A stretch of 64,000 nucleotides of DNA from Warburgia ugandensis (lineage: Eukaryota; Streptophyta; Magnoliopsida; Canellales; Canellaceae): contig CP141127.1 of NCBI GenBank assembly GCA_035236585.1, positions 62,973,495-63,037,494 on the forward strand, written 5' to 3'. The stretch's first letter is position 1. Each line of letters begins with the position of its first letter. Positions 24,591-36,722 of the stretch are shown here, piece after piece. The notes beneath the pieces were generated by a model that was not told where the DNA came from, made no database searches, and saw nothing but the letters and a program-made list of their open reading frames with translations. The translations under genes and the position numbers were made by a program.

Positions 24591-24753
24591 GTGGTATTAG
24601 AGCCAACCCCTGACCCGATGGTGGGTGGTTAACCGCACGTGGAGCTCCTGTGAACACACGTGGGGACGCGTGTCCCCTAAGGGGGAGAGGTGAACTGTTG
24701 CCGTGAAGGTACTAAGATCTCGGTGAAGGCTGGGGTACGAAGGCAGGAGGGAC

Positions 24754-24946
24754 TGAGAGTTAGTCCCACATCGCTAAAGGGGAAAATGACTAAGCTGTTG
24801 ATAAGAGTTCGGGGTGACACTACTAGTAACGACGTATTTTCGCTGGGCAACTAGGGAAGAACCAAATCGTTCAGGGACTGGGTGATATGGGCCCAAGTCT
24901 TTAAAGCAGACAATATTGTTACTGGGTGGGCCTCCCGGCTGTTACA
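24754..24946 (+). repeat. TRIM LTR, plus copy 6
   Basis: 193 bp, both ends intact, followed by tggtatcagagcc. Confidence 0.9.
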
Positions 24947-25115
24947 ATGGTATCAGAGCCAACCCTTGACCCGATGGTGGGTGGCTCATCACACATGGGC
25001 GCTCATGTGTGACACTCCGGGACACATGTCCCCTAAGGGGGAGAGGTGAACTGTTGCCATGAAGTCTGAGGTACCGGGATCTCAGTGAAGGCTGAGGTAC
25101 GAAGGCGGGAGGGAC

Positions 25116-25306
25116 TGAGAGTTAGTCCCACATCGCTAAGGGAAAAGTGACTGGCTATTGATAAGAGTTCGAGGTGACTCTACTAGTAACCACACATTTT
25201 ACTTGGGCAATTGGGGAAGAACAAAATCGTGCAAGGACTAGGAGATATGGGACCTAGTCTTCAGAGGAGACAATATTGTTACTGGGTGGGCCTCCTAGCT
25301 ATTACA
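25116..25306 (+). repeat. TRIM LTR, plus copy 7
   Basis: 191 bp. The internal part after it is the longest (190 bp), with an added stretch near 25,365-25,390 that repeats cacgtg/cgcttgtgac words. Confidence 0.9.
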
Positions 25307-25496
25307 GTTGTATCAAAGCCAACCCTTGACCTGATGGTGGGTGGCTAACCTCACGTGGTTACTTGCATGTGACTCGTGGGCGCTCGCTTGTGACACGCGA
25401 GGACACATGTCCCCCAAGTGGGAGAGGTGAACCGTTGCTGTGAAGGCTGAGGTATCGGGATTTCAGTGAAGGCTGAGGTACAAAGGCGGGAAGGAT

Positions 25497-25689
25497 TGAG
25501 AGTTTGTAGCACATTGCTAAAGGGGAAAGTGACTGTCCTATTGATAAGAGTTCAGGGTGACTCTATTAGTAACAACGCGTTTTCCTTGGGCAACTGGGGA
25601 AGAATAGAACCGTGCGGGGACTGGGTGATATGGGCCCCAGTCTACAGAGCAGACAATATTATTACTGGGTGTGCCTCCCAGCTGTTACA
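25497..25689 (+). repeat. TRIM LTR, plus copy 8
   Basis: 193 bp, with intact ends tgagagtt and ctgttaca. The next primer site reads tggtttcagagcc. Confidence 0.9.
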
Positions 25690-25858
25690 GTGGTTTCAGA
25701 GCCAACCCCTGACCCGATGGTGGGTGGCTAACCGCACGTGGGCTCTCGTGTGTGACATGCGGGGACGCGTGTCCCCTAAGGGGGAGAGGTGAACCGTTGC
25801 CGTGAAGGCTGAGGTACCGGGATCTCGGTGAAGACTAAGGTACGAAGGCAGGAGGGAC

Positions 25859-26050
25859 TGAGAGTTAGTCCCACATCACTAAGGGGAAAGTGAGTGGGAT
25901 GTTGATAAGAGTTTAGGGTGATTCTACCAGTAACGGCGCATTTTTCCTAAGCAACTGGGGAAGAACAAAACCGTGCTGGGACTGGGTAATATGGGCGCCA
26001 TTCTCCAGAGCGGACAATATTGTTACTGGGTGGGCCTGCCAGCTATTACA
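25859..26050 (+). repeat. TRIM LTR, plus copy 9 (right end of the block)
   Basis: 192 bp, ending ctattaca directly at the TSD TTCCC. Confidence 0.9.
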
Positions 26051-27235
26051 TTCCCTCAAGGTTCATGTTGATACTTATCTAGTAGTTACAACTAAGAGAA
26101 GATCTAGCTTAGAACCTTGAATTCCTCCCTTGAAATTCATTTGCTTTTTGCTTTTGTTAGCCCTTAATTTTAGGTGCACTTTCTATAGTTATTTCATCCC
26201 TTTAGCTTTCTTTTTTCCTAAATTTCATTTTGTGTTTTCTTTGCATATCATAATACTTTAAATTGTGAGCACTAGATTTCACTGTTGATGTTGTTTAGAT
26301 AGGATTTTATACTTAAGAATTGGGTAAAATTTTTAGATTTTGAACATGTGTTATGTGTCCAGTTTTGGGTGTAATTTGGTGTTAATTCAAATAAGTTCTT
26401 TAAAGTTTCTTATTATTTAATATTTCTTGAATCAATGTAATTTAGATTTGGGTTGTTTCCTTAAAAAAAAAGTATGGTTTCGATTGCTTCCTTATGCTTT
26501 ATTTGTTTGATGTTCTTAAGTAGTTGAAATCTAGAATTTTTCTCCCCTTAACTTTGTGCTTTGTTTCTAACCATTAAATACCTTATTTTCTTGAATCATT
26601 TAATCTTTATTGCTATTTATTAGATTAATCAATTATTTTGTGCAATAGGTCACTTTAGATTCATCAATTCTGGTCGCTTTTGCACCCTAGAATCATGCGT
26701 ACAATCCATGGATCATGCACATGGTACTAGGTTACTTTCTTTTTCATTTTTGCTTAGCTTAGTTGCATGATCTTGCTTTATTAGTAGTTAATTCATTGTT
26801 TACTTCTTATTTTATGATTATAAAGTTGCATTTTTTATCTTGCTTTAGAAAGTTTAGTTTAGGAAAGTGTTAGATTAGGAAAGTTTCCCTTTTTGTGGCT
26901 TCCTTAAGTTAAGTTGCTTAGTTTGATTCATTCTAATTAGAATATATTAGCTTCCTTTAGTTCCTTGCATATTATTAGGGTAAGTTTCCATTTTAATTCC
27001 TTATCTTTAATTTTAGAAAGTTTGTTTTAATTCTAGTTTCCAATTCCAAGCACGTTTCCTTCTTAGGTTGTTTTAATTTCTTAGTTTCATCACATCTCTA
27101 TCTCTTTGGCTGAAGTTAATTGATCTAAATAAAATCCAATCCATTGTAAATTTTTGAGATTCCTAGTGGGATCAACCATGCTTGTGTGAAAATACTAGAT
27201 TGATCCATGTGCTTGTGAGTAATTATAAAGCTACA

Positions 27236-27656
27236 GCAAATTTCATGTTGCATTGGCTAAGTTGCCTTGATGGTTCACTTAATAACTCATTGCTTGACGG
27301 CTTGAGTGGCTAAGTCCCTCAAATTTAAGGTTTGAATGGCTTGGCTGCCTTAGGTTTCCTTGTTAGACTTGGAAACCTAACATACTACTCAAACTCTCAT
27401 GCACAGTGGTGGAAATGCATGACTTTTTGCATGAATCATTTTAATCACTTTTGTGAAGTGCAATATAAGTCATTGGATCTTCTTCTCACTTCATACAAAA
27501 AGAGTAAAAACCCTAATTAAATCCTCAAAATTTTTGATGATTCACATACTGACTCTGGATTTGCTTTTGAACTTGCAAAATATCAAAAAATTTAATTATT
27601 AGGTTAGAAATGCATGTGCTACAAATTTTTAGAAATAACACTATATTTTCTAACAC
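27236..27656 (-). mobile_element. Truncated LTR-C fragment, minus orientation
   Basis: Read in reverse it gives tgcatttctaacctaataatt, ttttgcaagttcaaaagc and aatccagagtcagtatgtga, matching 13,540-13,620 at the start of LTR-C. Its right end (tctaaca) abuts the SINE target site. It therefore sits tail to tail with the LTR-C copy ending near 27,235. Confidence 0.7.
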
Positions 27657-27657
27657 A

Positions 27658-27874
27658 TGGGCTACTAATTAGGTAAAAAAGGCATCCCCGATGTACGAAG
27701 CTCCCGCCTATGCGATATCCAGGGAAGGGGCAGACCACAAGGGCCTATAGTAGGCAGCCTTGCCTTGCATTTTTCCAAAGGCTAACTCCATGCCTTGAAC
27801 CCATGACCTCAAGGTCACATGATGACAACTTTTACCTTTGTGCCAAGGCTCTCCTTCTGTGGGCTACTAATTAG
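27658..27874 (-). mobile_element. Au-like SINE with 15 bp target-site duplication
   Basis: The TSD TGGGCTACTAATTAG occurs perfectly at 27,658-27,672 and 27,860-27,874. The body is read from right to left. It starts with a tRNA-derived head (gagccttggcacaaaggtaa as box A region, gtgaccttgaggtcatgggttcaa as box B region) and ends in the text typical of plant Au SINEs (gtggtctgccccttccctgg, gcgggagcttcgtacatcgg) with a short T-rich 3' end. SINEs are transcribed by RNA polymerase III from boxes A and B and moved by a LINE's enzymes. Confidence 0.9.
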
Positions 27875-28946
27875 TTACTCTTTATAAAAAAAATTAACCA
27901 CTTATCAGTCACTATCTTGAGGTGGTTTCTTGAATTATTTCTAGATATATATTACTTCCTTTATATATTGTAAATCATAGTACTAATTGGCTTGTGAATG
28001 ATGGAAAAAATCTGATTGAATGTTAAAGCAAAAAGCAAGGTTGTGATTGATGCCAAAAACATTTTTAATAGAATGTACATAGGATTATACAAAAGTGTGT
28101 TAATCTTTCTCGTAACTAAAATGTGGGAATGTTAGAAACTAATTATCATAAATATTAAAACACCCATCTTGTTGTTTTATATATTTGATTAATGAAAATC
28201 AATAAGCATTAAACCTTTATATCCCAACTATTTGAAATCTAAGTACAAGATCAGTTAGTGAAAGGAATACATCAAGTTATGCTTAGTGATGTGAATGAAC
28301 AAAAGTAAATCATTTGTCGGACAAAATGTAATGAATGAGAGGCTTATGACTCTAACTTCATAGGGTAAAATCTAACCCAATATTAGGTAACCATTTTCCT
28401 TAAATCACTAGCACTACTTTGACTACAACAAAGGAAATTAGTGTAGAAAAGTTGATACACCAAGTCCTGCCCTAAAAAAGTTATTGATAGCAAATGAACC
28501 ACTTCACTTCATAGCTCTATAGGTTGAACAAACATACGAAAAGGGTGAAATGTTAAGTCATGTGAGAAGAAACCCAGAATAAGAAAAATATATTTAACTA
28601 TTCACTAAGTTGAGGGATTGATAAAACTTAAGGGAACTAGTCATTGAATAAACCTCCTCGACACTTCTTACGGACCATGAACTTATTTGAGATGATTAAT
28701 CTAGCAGCTATTATCCTTAGGAAAACAAAAAAAGAGAGGAATACCGGCCATAACATGCCATGATAAAACATAAGATAATGGAGAAGAATTTTACAGTGTG
28801 AACTACTAAGAAGAGATGACCTAAAAGAAATCAAATTCACCTTATTCCTAAAACTTTCTAAGATATAACACATGATATGTATTATCATAACTTGTCATGA
28901 AAACTCCCTCATTAATCTATCAAATTTAGAAAACTATGATTTAATT
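27875..28946. other. Unassigned AT-rich sequence
   Basis: No gene, clear repeat or element end was recognised. The style (many short A/T runs, no long frame) resembles the non-coding parts of the LTR elements around it, but no shared word longer than chance was noticed. Confidence 0.4.
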
Positions 28947-31904
28947 TGCTATAATTATTACTACAAGTCCATGGTTCTATTGAAGTATAGAAGCAAAAAA
29001 TACAGGTTGATTCCACAAGGAGTAATTAAACCCCAAGTTACTTTTATAATGAATTGATACATAAGTTCATAAAGAAAGAAGTGATATAAAGCAATTAAAA
29101 CTTCCTTCTGAAGAGTCTCCTATGGGAGTCCTTAGTTGTGTCACTCAACTAGGCTCTTTACACATCCTATTCTTTCTTGGGTTTGAATTTTGTTGAGGGC
29201 TCTCTTGTTATGTCGCTTAACAAGGGCTTGTACACTTCTCTTCAACCCATGTTACACTAAGTTACCTTCAAGTTTTTCTCATCTCCTTAACCCAACATGC
29301 GGAAACGTAAAAGTTCAAGTCCTTTTCCAATTATCCATAGAATGAAGTATTGGGGCAGCCAAGAAAAGAGGTGCCTAACACCTTTCCTAAAAGACCACCA
29401 CTATTACAAGAAGAAAAGAATAAGATAGAGTGGAAGTATAAAAAGAGATTTTGTCATCTCCTGAGCTAGATACTTTTAGAAAGAGGGTAGCTTTAGTTAG
29501 GAGAGATGCGGAGAGGGGATTAGAGATCATTCATCTTAAGGTTAGCCATAGGGAAGGCTTCTTACCTCTAATTATTAAATGCATAAAATTTATGGTTTTG
29601 TGCATGTAAGTTAGTAAAAATAGGGGGTATGCATGTAGTTCTATGAGTGGAAGGAGGGTGTGTAGCATGTAGGTGAAATGGGAGAAGTGGAAGGTGTAAG
29701 GCATGTAAGCGGTGTGCAATGGAAAGCTACAAAACTAATGGATGCATGTAGGTGAGTAAATGGAGACAGGAAGTTGGTGAAAGGGCTTATGCATGCAAGG
29801 CTTAGATGGTAGGAGGGATGAAGGATGTGTGTAAGTTAAAGGATGGGGGATGCATGCTATGGTGCCAAGTGAATGAGAGAGGGAATTGAGTGCATGGGAG
29901 TGAAAGTAAGCATGTGATTAAGGATGAAATGGATGTTATTGCATGCAATGTTATATTATGAAGGGCGTAGAAGAAAGAAATGGGATGAGTGTATGTAAGG
30001 GAATAGGTGTTCAAGAGAGGCATGGATCTTAGAGAGAAGGAAGTGTATGCCAGGAAGTGCAAGGTAAGATGAAATGAGAGGTCAAAGGCTTGTAAGGGCA
30101 ATGCATGCAAGAGCTAAGGTTGAAGCTAAGACTAAGATGGACCATGCATGCAACTAAGGTGGTGTGTGAATGATCTAAGGATGATATCCAAGATGAGTGT
30201 AATGGAAAGAGAGAAGGAAGAAGAAAGAAGATGAGGAACTGGGGATGGATGAGCTTCGTTACATCTTCTCCAATGGATGAGATGTGTAATCCTTGGGGAT
30301 CTTTAGCAATGGTGATCTCTCTCCCTCTGTTCCTCCTAAGTATGACTACCAAGTTCTAGGGAAAGGTAAGAGATCCCTTTCTCATTCTTTTTCACCTCTA
30401 TTTATATATTTTGAAGTGGTAACCCTAAGTGATGAATGGATGAGATCTAAGGGAGAGTTGAAGGAAGGAAGGGTAGGATTTAAGGGATGAAGGAAGGGAT
30501 TAGAGAGGAAGGAGAGAGGGGAAGGCATGGAATCCATAATTGGATAGTGTTGGTCATGGAATACAGGTGTAATTAAGGAGATTTGCTAAGGTGGAAAGAG
30601 ATAAGGTAGGGAAGGAAAAAGGATAGGTGGGAAGGAAAATGATGGAAAGGAAGTAAGAAAGAGAAAGGAAGAAAAGTGAGAAAACAAAGGAGAATGTGAG
30701 AAATGGAAAGATATGGGAAAGAAACATGGGATCCTATATAGTTGTATATGATGTTTCAAAAAGTCTAAAATAAAATTGATCCATCGGATTTTAGAATCGG
30801 TGGTGGAGATCTTTCCTTAAGGTTTCATCTTGGATTCTCATGGAGTGGGTGCGTGGCTGGGGTTTATAACTTTTTGCTTCTTCATTCCTATCTCGTTAAT
30901 CATCGTAGCCTTAACTTGAGTGGATGAGATTTGACTAATGTTCTTTTCCAAAAAGATCTTTAAGGGCTTATTTTCTCTCTGCTGTTAGATTGGGATGCCT
31001 TAGAGTAGATGGCTTAGGTTCCATTGAGATTTCCTTATCCACTCTTGTTCCCCCCTTATTTTTCTCCTAGCACACAATAAATTTCTCCAACCAATAAGCA
31101 CTAAGGAGGATGGGACATCCCAATCCATGACATTGATGTTTTTATCCTACTTTTAAGATGGGAAGCCCACTAAAAATATCTCCACCAATGGGGTGCTATT
31201 GGTCTTCATTGTAATCTATCTTCTCAATAATCCATCCTTGTCTGCTTAAATTTTCATTGGTTGCTTAGAATATACATGAACAAAGATATATCTTAACCTT
31301 TAATATTTGAAAAGGATGTTTTCCAACTCTAGATGTCCCATAAATTGTCTCTCTCTTCATTTCTTTATTTTCTCTATCTTTATTCCTTATTTTTCTCATG
31401 TAAAACATGTGATTTAGTGTGACTCGCCACCTTATATGAAGTGTAAGAAATATATCTCATGCTAACACCGATCTTCTTACTTATTTTATTTTAAATAAGC
31501 TTTCATTGTATATAATTCCAATGTATGTGATTTAAACTTTTGTTAGAAGCTTTCCATGGTAGTATCTAGCTTTGCATGCATGCATGGGAAGTTTTGTCAC
31601 CCCTTACTTTCAATAACACCCTATTTTGAATGGATAAGGCTCGGTTATTCAATTAGAATTTTTTACTGCTTTGACTTTGATAATGGCACTCGATTTTTAG
31701 TTTGAACTTTTGAACTTCATAATTAGCATGTGTGGGTCCAAGATTTAGCTTAGAAAGTATTCTTGTTATTCTTTAGGGTTAAAATTATCAATTTACCCTT
31801 TTTATCATTTGTACCCTAAACATGCAAAATGCAGCCCATTTAGTGCTATTTATGGAAAGTTCTAGCTCAAACTTACTAAATATAGAGGTATATGTGTAAC
31901 ACAC
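28947..31904 (-). mobile_element. Solo LTR related to the LTR at 1,102-4,829
   Basis: Shared landmarks in the same order are a ggttgattccacaagg box near 29,005, ggcagccaagaaaagaggtgcct near 29,352, aagagggtagctttagttagg near 29,482, a minus-strand TATA region near 30,400, and tatagaggtatatgtgtaacaca at the outer edge. It lacks the 840 bp duplication. No PBS, PPT or clear TSD was found. An (AC)n run at 31,899-31,913 blurs the right edge. Confidence 0.65.
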
Positions 31905-32329
31905 ACACACACATATCATGATTCATGGAGAAAATTTTCTTTATCCTGCATGAAAAAGTATATTCGGGATATATGCATTTATAAATATTAATGCATTGAT
32001 TCCTCTAGTAAGAGGTGCAAGTTTTTGAGAAACATATGGAAGTTGTAACCTACTTTAGCTATGGATTTAAAGGCAATTGTACCTTTGAAAGTAAACAAAA
32101 TTTGAATAGATTCTAAAAAGGGCTTTGAAAAGCTATTTTAAATACATGTAATGGTTTTGATAAATGATTTGGGTGGGTACTTGAATACGTAGGCATAAGT
32201 CTCATGGAAGAATGGGGTAAGTGCCCTAGTGAGCAACTGTAAGGCCTGGAGACACTATGCTAAGAGAAGCAAATGGCCTATGTCCTTTGACTAGGTATCA
32301 ACTAAATTGGACCTTAATTTAGGAGTAGG
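31905..32329 (+). other. Left flank of the 15 kb element, LTR-like
   Basis: Non-coding. Together with 47,517-48,700, the flank on the other side, it resembles the middle of a Tekay-like LTR in plus orientation, but this is a weak call based on style and short words. Confidence 0.3.
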
Positions 32330-33607
32330 TGTTGATTTGTTTTATCGCAAGTGCATGGGCTATTGTAATATAGCTAATGCAAGTATGAGTCGATCCCACA
32401 AGGACTTGCTTTAAAATGATTAAGTTTTAATAAAATTTAATTATCCAAAAATTAAATTAAATGAAAATAATTAACTAAAAATGAATTATAAACTAAAATC
32501 TAATTAACTACTAAAAATTACAAAAATCCAAACTCAAAAAGACAGAAAATTAACTAAAAGAAACATAAAAGCTACTTCCCTAGCTAAATTTTCATAAAAT
32601 TCTTTAAATCTAACATCAAAAACTTTGATCAGTCTTCATCAATCTCTAATTGGAACTTCTAATTGAAGATCTGACCACTGGATTGAGTAGATTCCCAAAA
32701 TTTTAGAAGATCTGGGCTTAAGAACAATTTTGGGTTTGGATGGCTTTGATCTAATTTTTGGTTTTTAGATTAAAGATTATAGGTAGTGGATAAGTTTGGA
32801 AGTATCGTAAGAATAAGACCTAAAAATTAATAGAAATTCTAAGGTAAAAAAGATCAGGAATTGAAGAATTCCTATTTATTCATGCTAGACCGTTGATTTG
32901 GTTAAGCTTAAATAAAATATGTCTGGATAATTATGTTCCTAGATTACTATAAGAATAAAATAGAACTCAGATAGATAGAACCTGGATAAGAGAAAGCAGG
33001 AATAGAAGAAAAGACAAAATAGGTATTCACCTGGAATTCTGATTTTTGCACTAAGGGCAAATCTAGAATTTTTCCAGATTTTTAGTTTTAAACGAAAAGA
33101 CTAGAGAATCCCAATGATGATCGAGTAAGCCGGAGGAGGAGGAAAAGGGAAGAAGAGGAGGTAGAAAATGAAAAACCCGTTGGGGTTTCTACCCCTTAGG
33201 CGATAACGCTGGTGCGATGGACTGAGCAGAGGAGCACGCTAGAGATGGGAGGGGAATTCAAGTAGTTGTGGTGGACTAGATAAGAGGGGTGGAGCTCAGG
33301 AATTGCTAGATTGGCAGGCGATGTCTGTCTGACCTTGCCGATGGTGAGGGAGAACAGAGGGGAAGAGAGAGGAATAGACAAATAGAGAGAAGAGGAGAAG
33401 ACTGCTGCGATGGGGAACAAAGAAGGGGGTTTCCGATGTGGCCAATGATTGATGATGAGATCAAGATGGGAAGGAGCAAATGACCAGTGTTGGACTATGC
33501 GATGCTGGGATTAGATGAAATACAAGGGAGAGAAGAGGATGTATAGTGGTGCCATAAAGATGGGTTCATTCCGGTCATCTGGCACTCCAGCGGAAGTGAA
33601 AGAGTGT

Positions 33608-36252
33608 GTAATGCCCCTAGCAATTTACGCTATTTAACAAAAATGAATTGGACGTTCTATAGGAAATGAACTGTGTTAAATATTTTACTTTATTTAAAAT
33701 AGTAAACAAAGGAATTTTTAAGAAAACTTGGTACTATTAGATTCTTCTTGAAAAATGGAATCCAACGCGTCAAAGAATGCCGAAAACGGAGTTCGTATGA
33801 AGAAGTTACGGCCGTTTAAAGATTAGGGGCATTTATGTAATTTAAATTAAAAACGAAAAAGACAAAAAACGCAGGGGGTCATTTTGGATTTCTCCAGAAA
33901 CCCTAGTTTCCAGAGGTCTCCATTGGCAGCACCGCCATAGCAAGGCTATAAAAAGCCCCTATTCCCTCCTCTTCGAATCAAGATTTTTCCGACTATTTAA
34001 GGCTGGGGTTTCCTGCAAAAATCAAAAAACCACCACAACGGTTTTCCCTGCAAATTCCGGCCAGGCCTGAGTCGTCCCTACAAGCTGGCCACTCCCATCT
34101 CTTCACCTCCCCTCTTCTTCCTCTGACCTCAATGGAAGTTGGGGTTTTCCCCCTTCTTCGTGGGTTCCGGCAACATGGAGCTTTTAGACGGAAAAGAGGG
34201 AGCCGCACACCAGAATGAGGGCATCCCCGGCTACCCAGGTAAGCCCCTCTTTCCCTCCCTCCATTTTTCTTTCCCCCAGGCCAGATCCATGCCAGATCTA
34301 GTCGTTTCTCTAGCCGAAAAACACCGGCCCCTGTGGAAGGAACCAGACGGGTGGGAACCCGTCCAAGGCAACGCGTCCCAAGGGCATGGTGCGCGACGCA
34401 TGCCCAGAGCATGGTTCTTGGCGCGATCCTCGGGTACGGGTGACGTGGAGCATGGGTCCTGGCTCGACCGGGACACACGAGCACCCGGGAGCTGAGGTGC
34501 ACCATGCCTGCGCCAAAGACTAGTCTGCGCGATGCCATCTAGGACACGCGTCATAGCGCATCGCTTGGGCATACATGTACGTGTGCAAACACGGTCCCTG
34601 GCACGGCCTTTGGGTGCTCACGATGTGCAGGCATGGGTCCTGGTTCGACCAGGGCGCGCACACGTCTTGGAAACCATGATGCGTGAACCTACTAAGACTA
34701 TAAAATTAGGATCATAGGACCATTTATAGAGTCTAACCATTGAAAAGTAGATCCATATCATAGGATCTAGCCTGACAATGAATTAGGCAAGGACCCATAG
34801 ACCCTAAAAGGCAGATCTAGCAATCTAATTTCTAAATAGATCGAAATTGATAAGGACTCCTTGTTATCCATTCATATCCAAGAGTTTATAAATGAGACCC
34901 AGGGTCGGGTTGAGTGATGAAGGACGCGACTCGAGGAGACTTCGAGGTAGGTGCTCTATCGCTACTAGACTTTTTAAAAGAGCCCATGTTTTAAGTATAA
35001 GTTATATGACTTGTTTAGCATGACTTAATTTTATAAATGAATTCAGCATGCATATGATAAATACATTATGCATAGACATGTTTTGCAAATGATTGCATAA
35101 ATTGCATGATTTGTGGTTATTGAGTTTTAAAAAATTGCATGTCCTTGAGGGTTACCAAAAGATGCTGGAGTGCCCAAAAGACGCTGGGTAGGCAGTTGTG
35201 AGGGACCCAAAGAGGACAGGTTTTGAAAAAAGAGGTTTTTGCTTGATTGATCGTATATGATTTGGGCTAGTAAGCTCGTGGGCGCTATGCCGAGAGCTCT
35301 GGGGAAAGGGTACCACGCCAAAAAAAAGGCATGTCCCTACGTCGACTGCATGTGGTACAGGGGGCTACCACTGGTGTCACAGCACTGGGTCGATGTGTCA
35401 TATGCCCCGTGGAGGCTGTGATCAAGTGTCCCCAGGTACCCGGGGACCACACGGCGAGGAGGTCATGGGCATAGTGGGCCCTATGTTTTGAGGATTTACT
35501 TGCATTGCATATGTCATGACATGAGGTTGGTCGACCATACCATATATCCATGAGTTGGATTCAGTTGAGCATCTTATGCATATCATTATGTTTATGATAT
35601 AAATGATACTTTCAACTTGGATTATGCAATTCTTTAAGTCGTCAGTATTCCAATTCGACAATGGTTTTTAATATCGATATTGAACATGAGTGTTCGAACA
35701 TGCACATGTTTTAAAGAGCATATGATTTTAAACATAGCATGCATTGTAAAACTAGTAGTGATAGACTCCTACTGAGTATAGTATATACTCACCCAATCCT
35801 TAACATTTTTCAGACACAAATAAGCACTTAAGGACAGGATACGCGCGTGACAGAAGACACCCAAATATATCATTTTTCAGGATAACTCCACTCTCGCATA
35901 GAAGAAGCCTCAGGAAATGTTAGTGCTACGAGCAAGTAAATCAAAAGGAGACAACTATACACGTAAGTAAACACTCTACCCTTTGGACATGTATTTGTAT
36001 TTATTTACAGTTGGGCTGTGAGTTGTGACTGGATAGACCTGGGATAACATTTATGATTTCTAAAGTTTTTCAAAAACTACTTTGGTTGTTGTGCAAGCAA
36101 ATGACACTCGGGGTTTTCAAAATGAATTTAAAACAAAATATTTTCCTTGCATTGCATTGTTTTTATAAAAATGGTTTTCAAATTGGGATGCATCCCACCT
36201 TAGGAATTAGATCTTGCATTTAAAAATGCATGGGAAAACCTAGGTCGTCACA
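33608..36252 (+). mobile_element. Nested 2.6 kb Tekay/Del-like solo LTR
   Basis: It starts TGTAATGCCCC and ends CGTCACA. Comparing the uninterrupted sister LTR (gaagtgaaagagcaggagagg near 46,676) shows the exact target. The flanks GAGTG (33,603-33,607) and AAGCG (36,253-36,257) are decayed copies of one 5 bp duplication. Inside are a TATA box at 33,946, a GC-rich leader at 34,000-34,700, and a tgagtatagtatatactcacccaatccttaac word near 35,775 that recurs in reverse near 51,820. No internal genes. Long frames in the GC-rich part are not conserved. Confidence 0.85.
33941..33957 (+). promoter_or_regulatory. TATA box of the nested LTR
   Basis: The word ctataaaaagcccc lies about 340 bp from the LTR start and just before the GC-rich leader, as expected for an LTR core promoter. 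Confidence 0.6.
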
Positions 36253-36387
36253 AAGCGGGAGAGGAAGAGAGGAAGAATAGTGGGGTGAAGGTGAACGAGA
36301 GAGAAGGAGGAGAAAGAGAGAGGGAGGTGTTTGGTTTCATGTGCAGACTAGAGAGGGAAAGATGAAGAGTTGGGCTAGGTGCGACGA

Positions 36388-36530
<143 letters not shown>

Positions 36531-36703
36531 GATAAAGAAGAAGGATATTGAAGAAATAGAAGGTGAGAGTGAGATGGAGGAGAAAAGGAGAAATAGAGAG
36601 TGACCTAGAAAAAGAAAGGATAAGAGAGAGAGACGTGGGAGAGAGAAGGAACGAGAGTGAGATAGAGGAGAGGGAGAGATCTACCAACCTTCCGAAACTT
36701 CCA

Positions 36704-36722
36704 CTATTTTTATAGACCTTTC
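36704..36722 (-). promoter_or_regulatory. TATA box of the 3' LTR
   Basis: The minus strand reads ggtctataaaaatagtgg. The partner LTR has gactataaaaacagaagg near 47,133. Confidence 0.5.

Larger units (their letters stand above)
22199..26050. mobile_element. TRIM concatemer: tandem LTR/internal units with one orientation switch
   Basis: The unit is a 192 bp LTR (TGAGAGTTAGTCCCACATCG ... CTGTTACA) followed by an internal part of about 142-190 bp. The internal part begins with the initiator-Met-type primer site TGGTATCAGAGCC and ends in the purine tract GGCGGGAGGGAC. From 22,199 to 22,940 the units run on the minus strand (two full LTRs and 20 bp of a third). From 22,941 to 26,050 they run on the plus strand (nine LTRs, eight full internal parts). 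The whole block is flanked by a perfect TSD, TTCCC at 22,194-22,198 and 26,051-26,055. It has no coding capacity. Open frames across it are artefacts of the repeat. Confidence 0.9.
13442..27235 (+). mobile_element. 3' LTR (LTR-C) of the plus-strand element, split by nested insertions
   Basis: The start TGTATGATAAG matches TGTTGATAAG at 57,392, and the text that follows (aataattcaaaag, ttttgtaggttca, ctaatccagagtaa) matches 57,395-57,600. The end is taken at gctaca near 27,235. There gatccatgtgcttgtgagt matches the minus-oriented copy at 58,575, and cctagtgggatcaacc at 27,165 is the family's GTCGATCCCACAAGG box in reverse. Removing the insertions at 14,785-22,042 and 22,199-26,050 with one TSD each leaves about 2.7 kb, in line with the 2.5 kb copy at 58.6-61.1 kb. 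Coding content: none. Confidence 0.7.

Noticed and set aside
22437..25792. Repeated open frames of 60-108 residues
   Set aside because: They are the same TRIM unit read in different places. The frame breaks differently in each unit, as in non-coding DNA.
22199..26050. Regularly spaced repeats that could suggest a CRISPR-like array or satellite DNA
   Set aside because: The units are about 360 bp and contain an LTR, primer site and purine tract, and the block has a transposition-type TSD.
29531..30490. Several 60-107 residue frames
   Set aside because: They lie inside the solo LTR at 28,947-31,904. The matching region of the left LTR is not open.
33993..34538. 181-residue frame on the minus strand, with overlapping frames on both strands, in GC-rich sequence
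   Set aside because: It lies in the leader part of a solo LTR. GC-rich DNA has few stops, and no frame is kept in the related LTR at 51,436-53,810.
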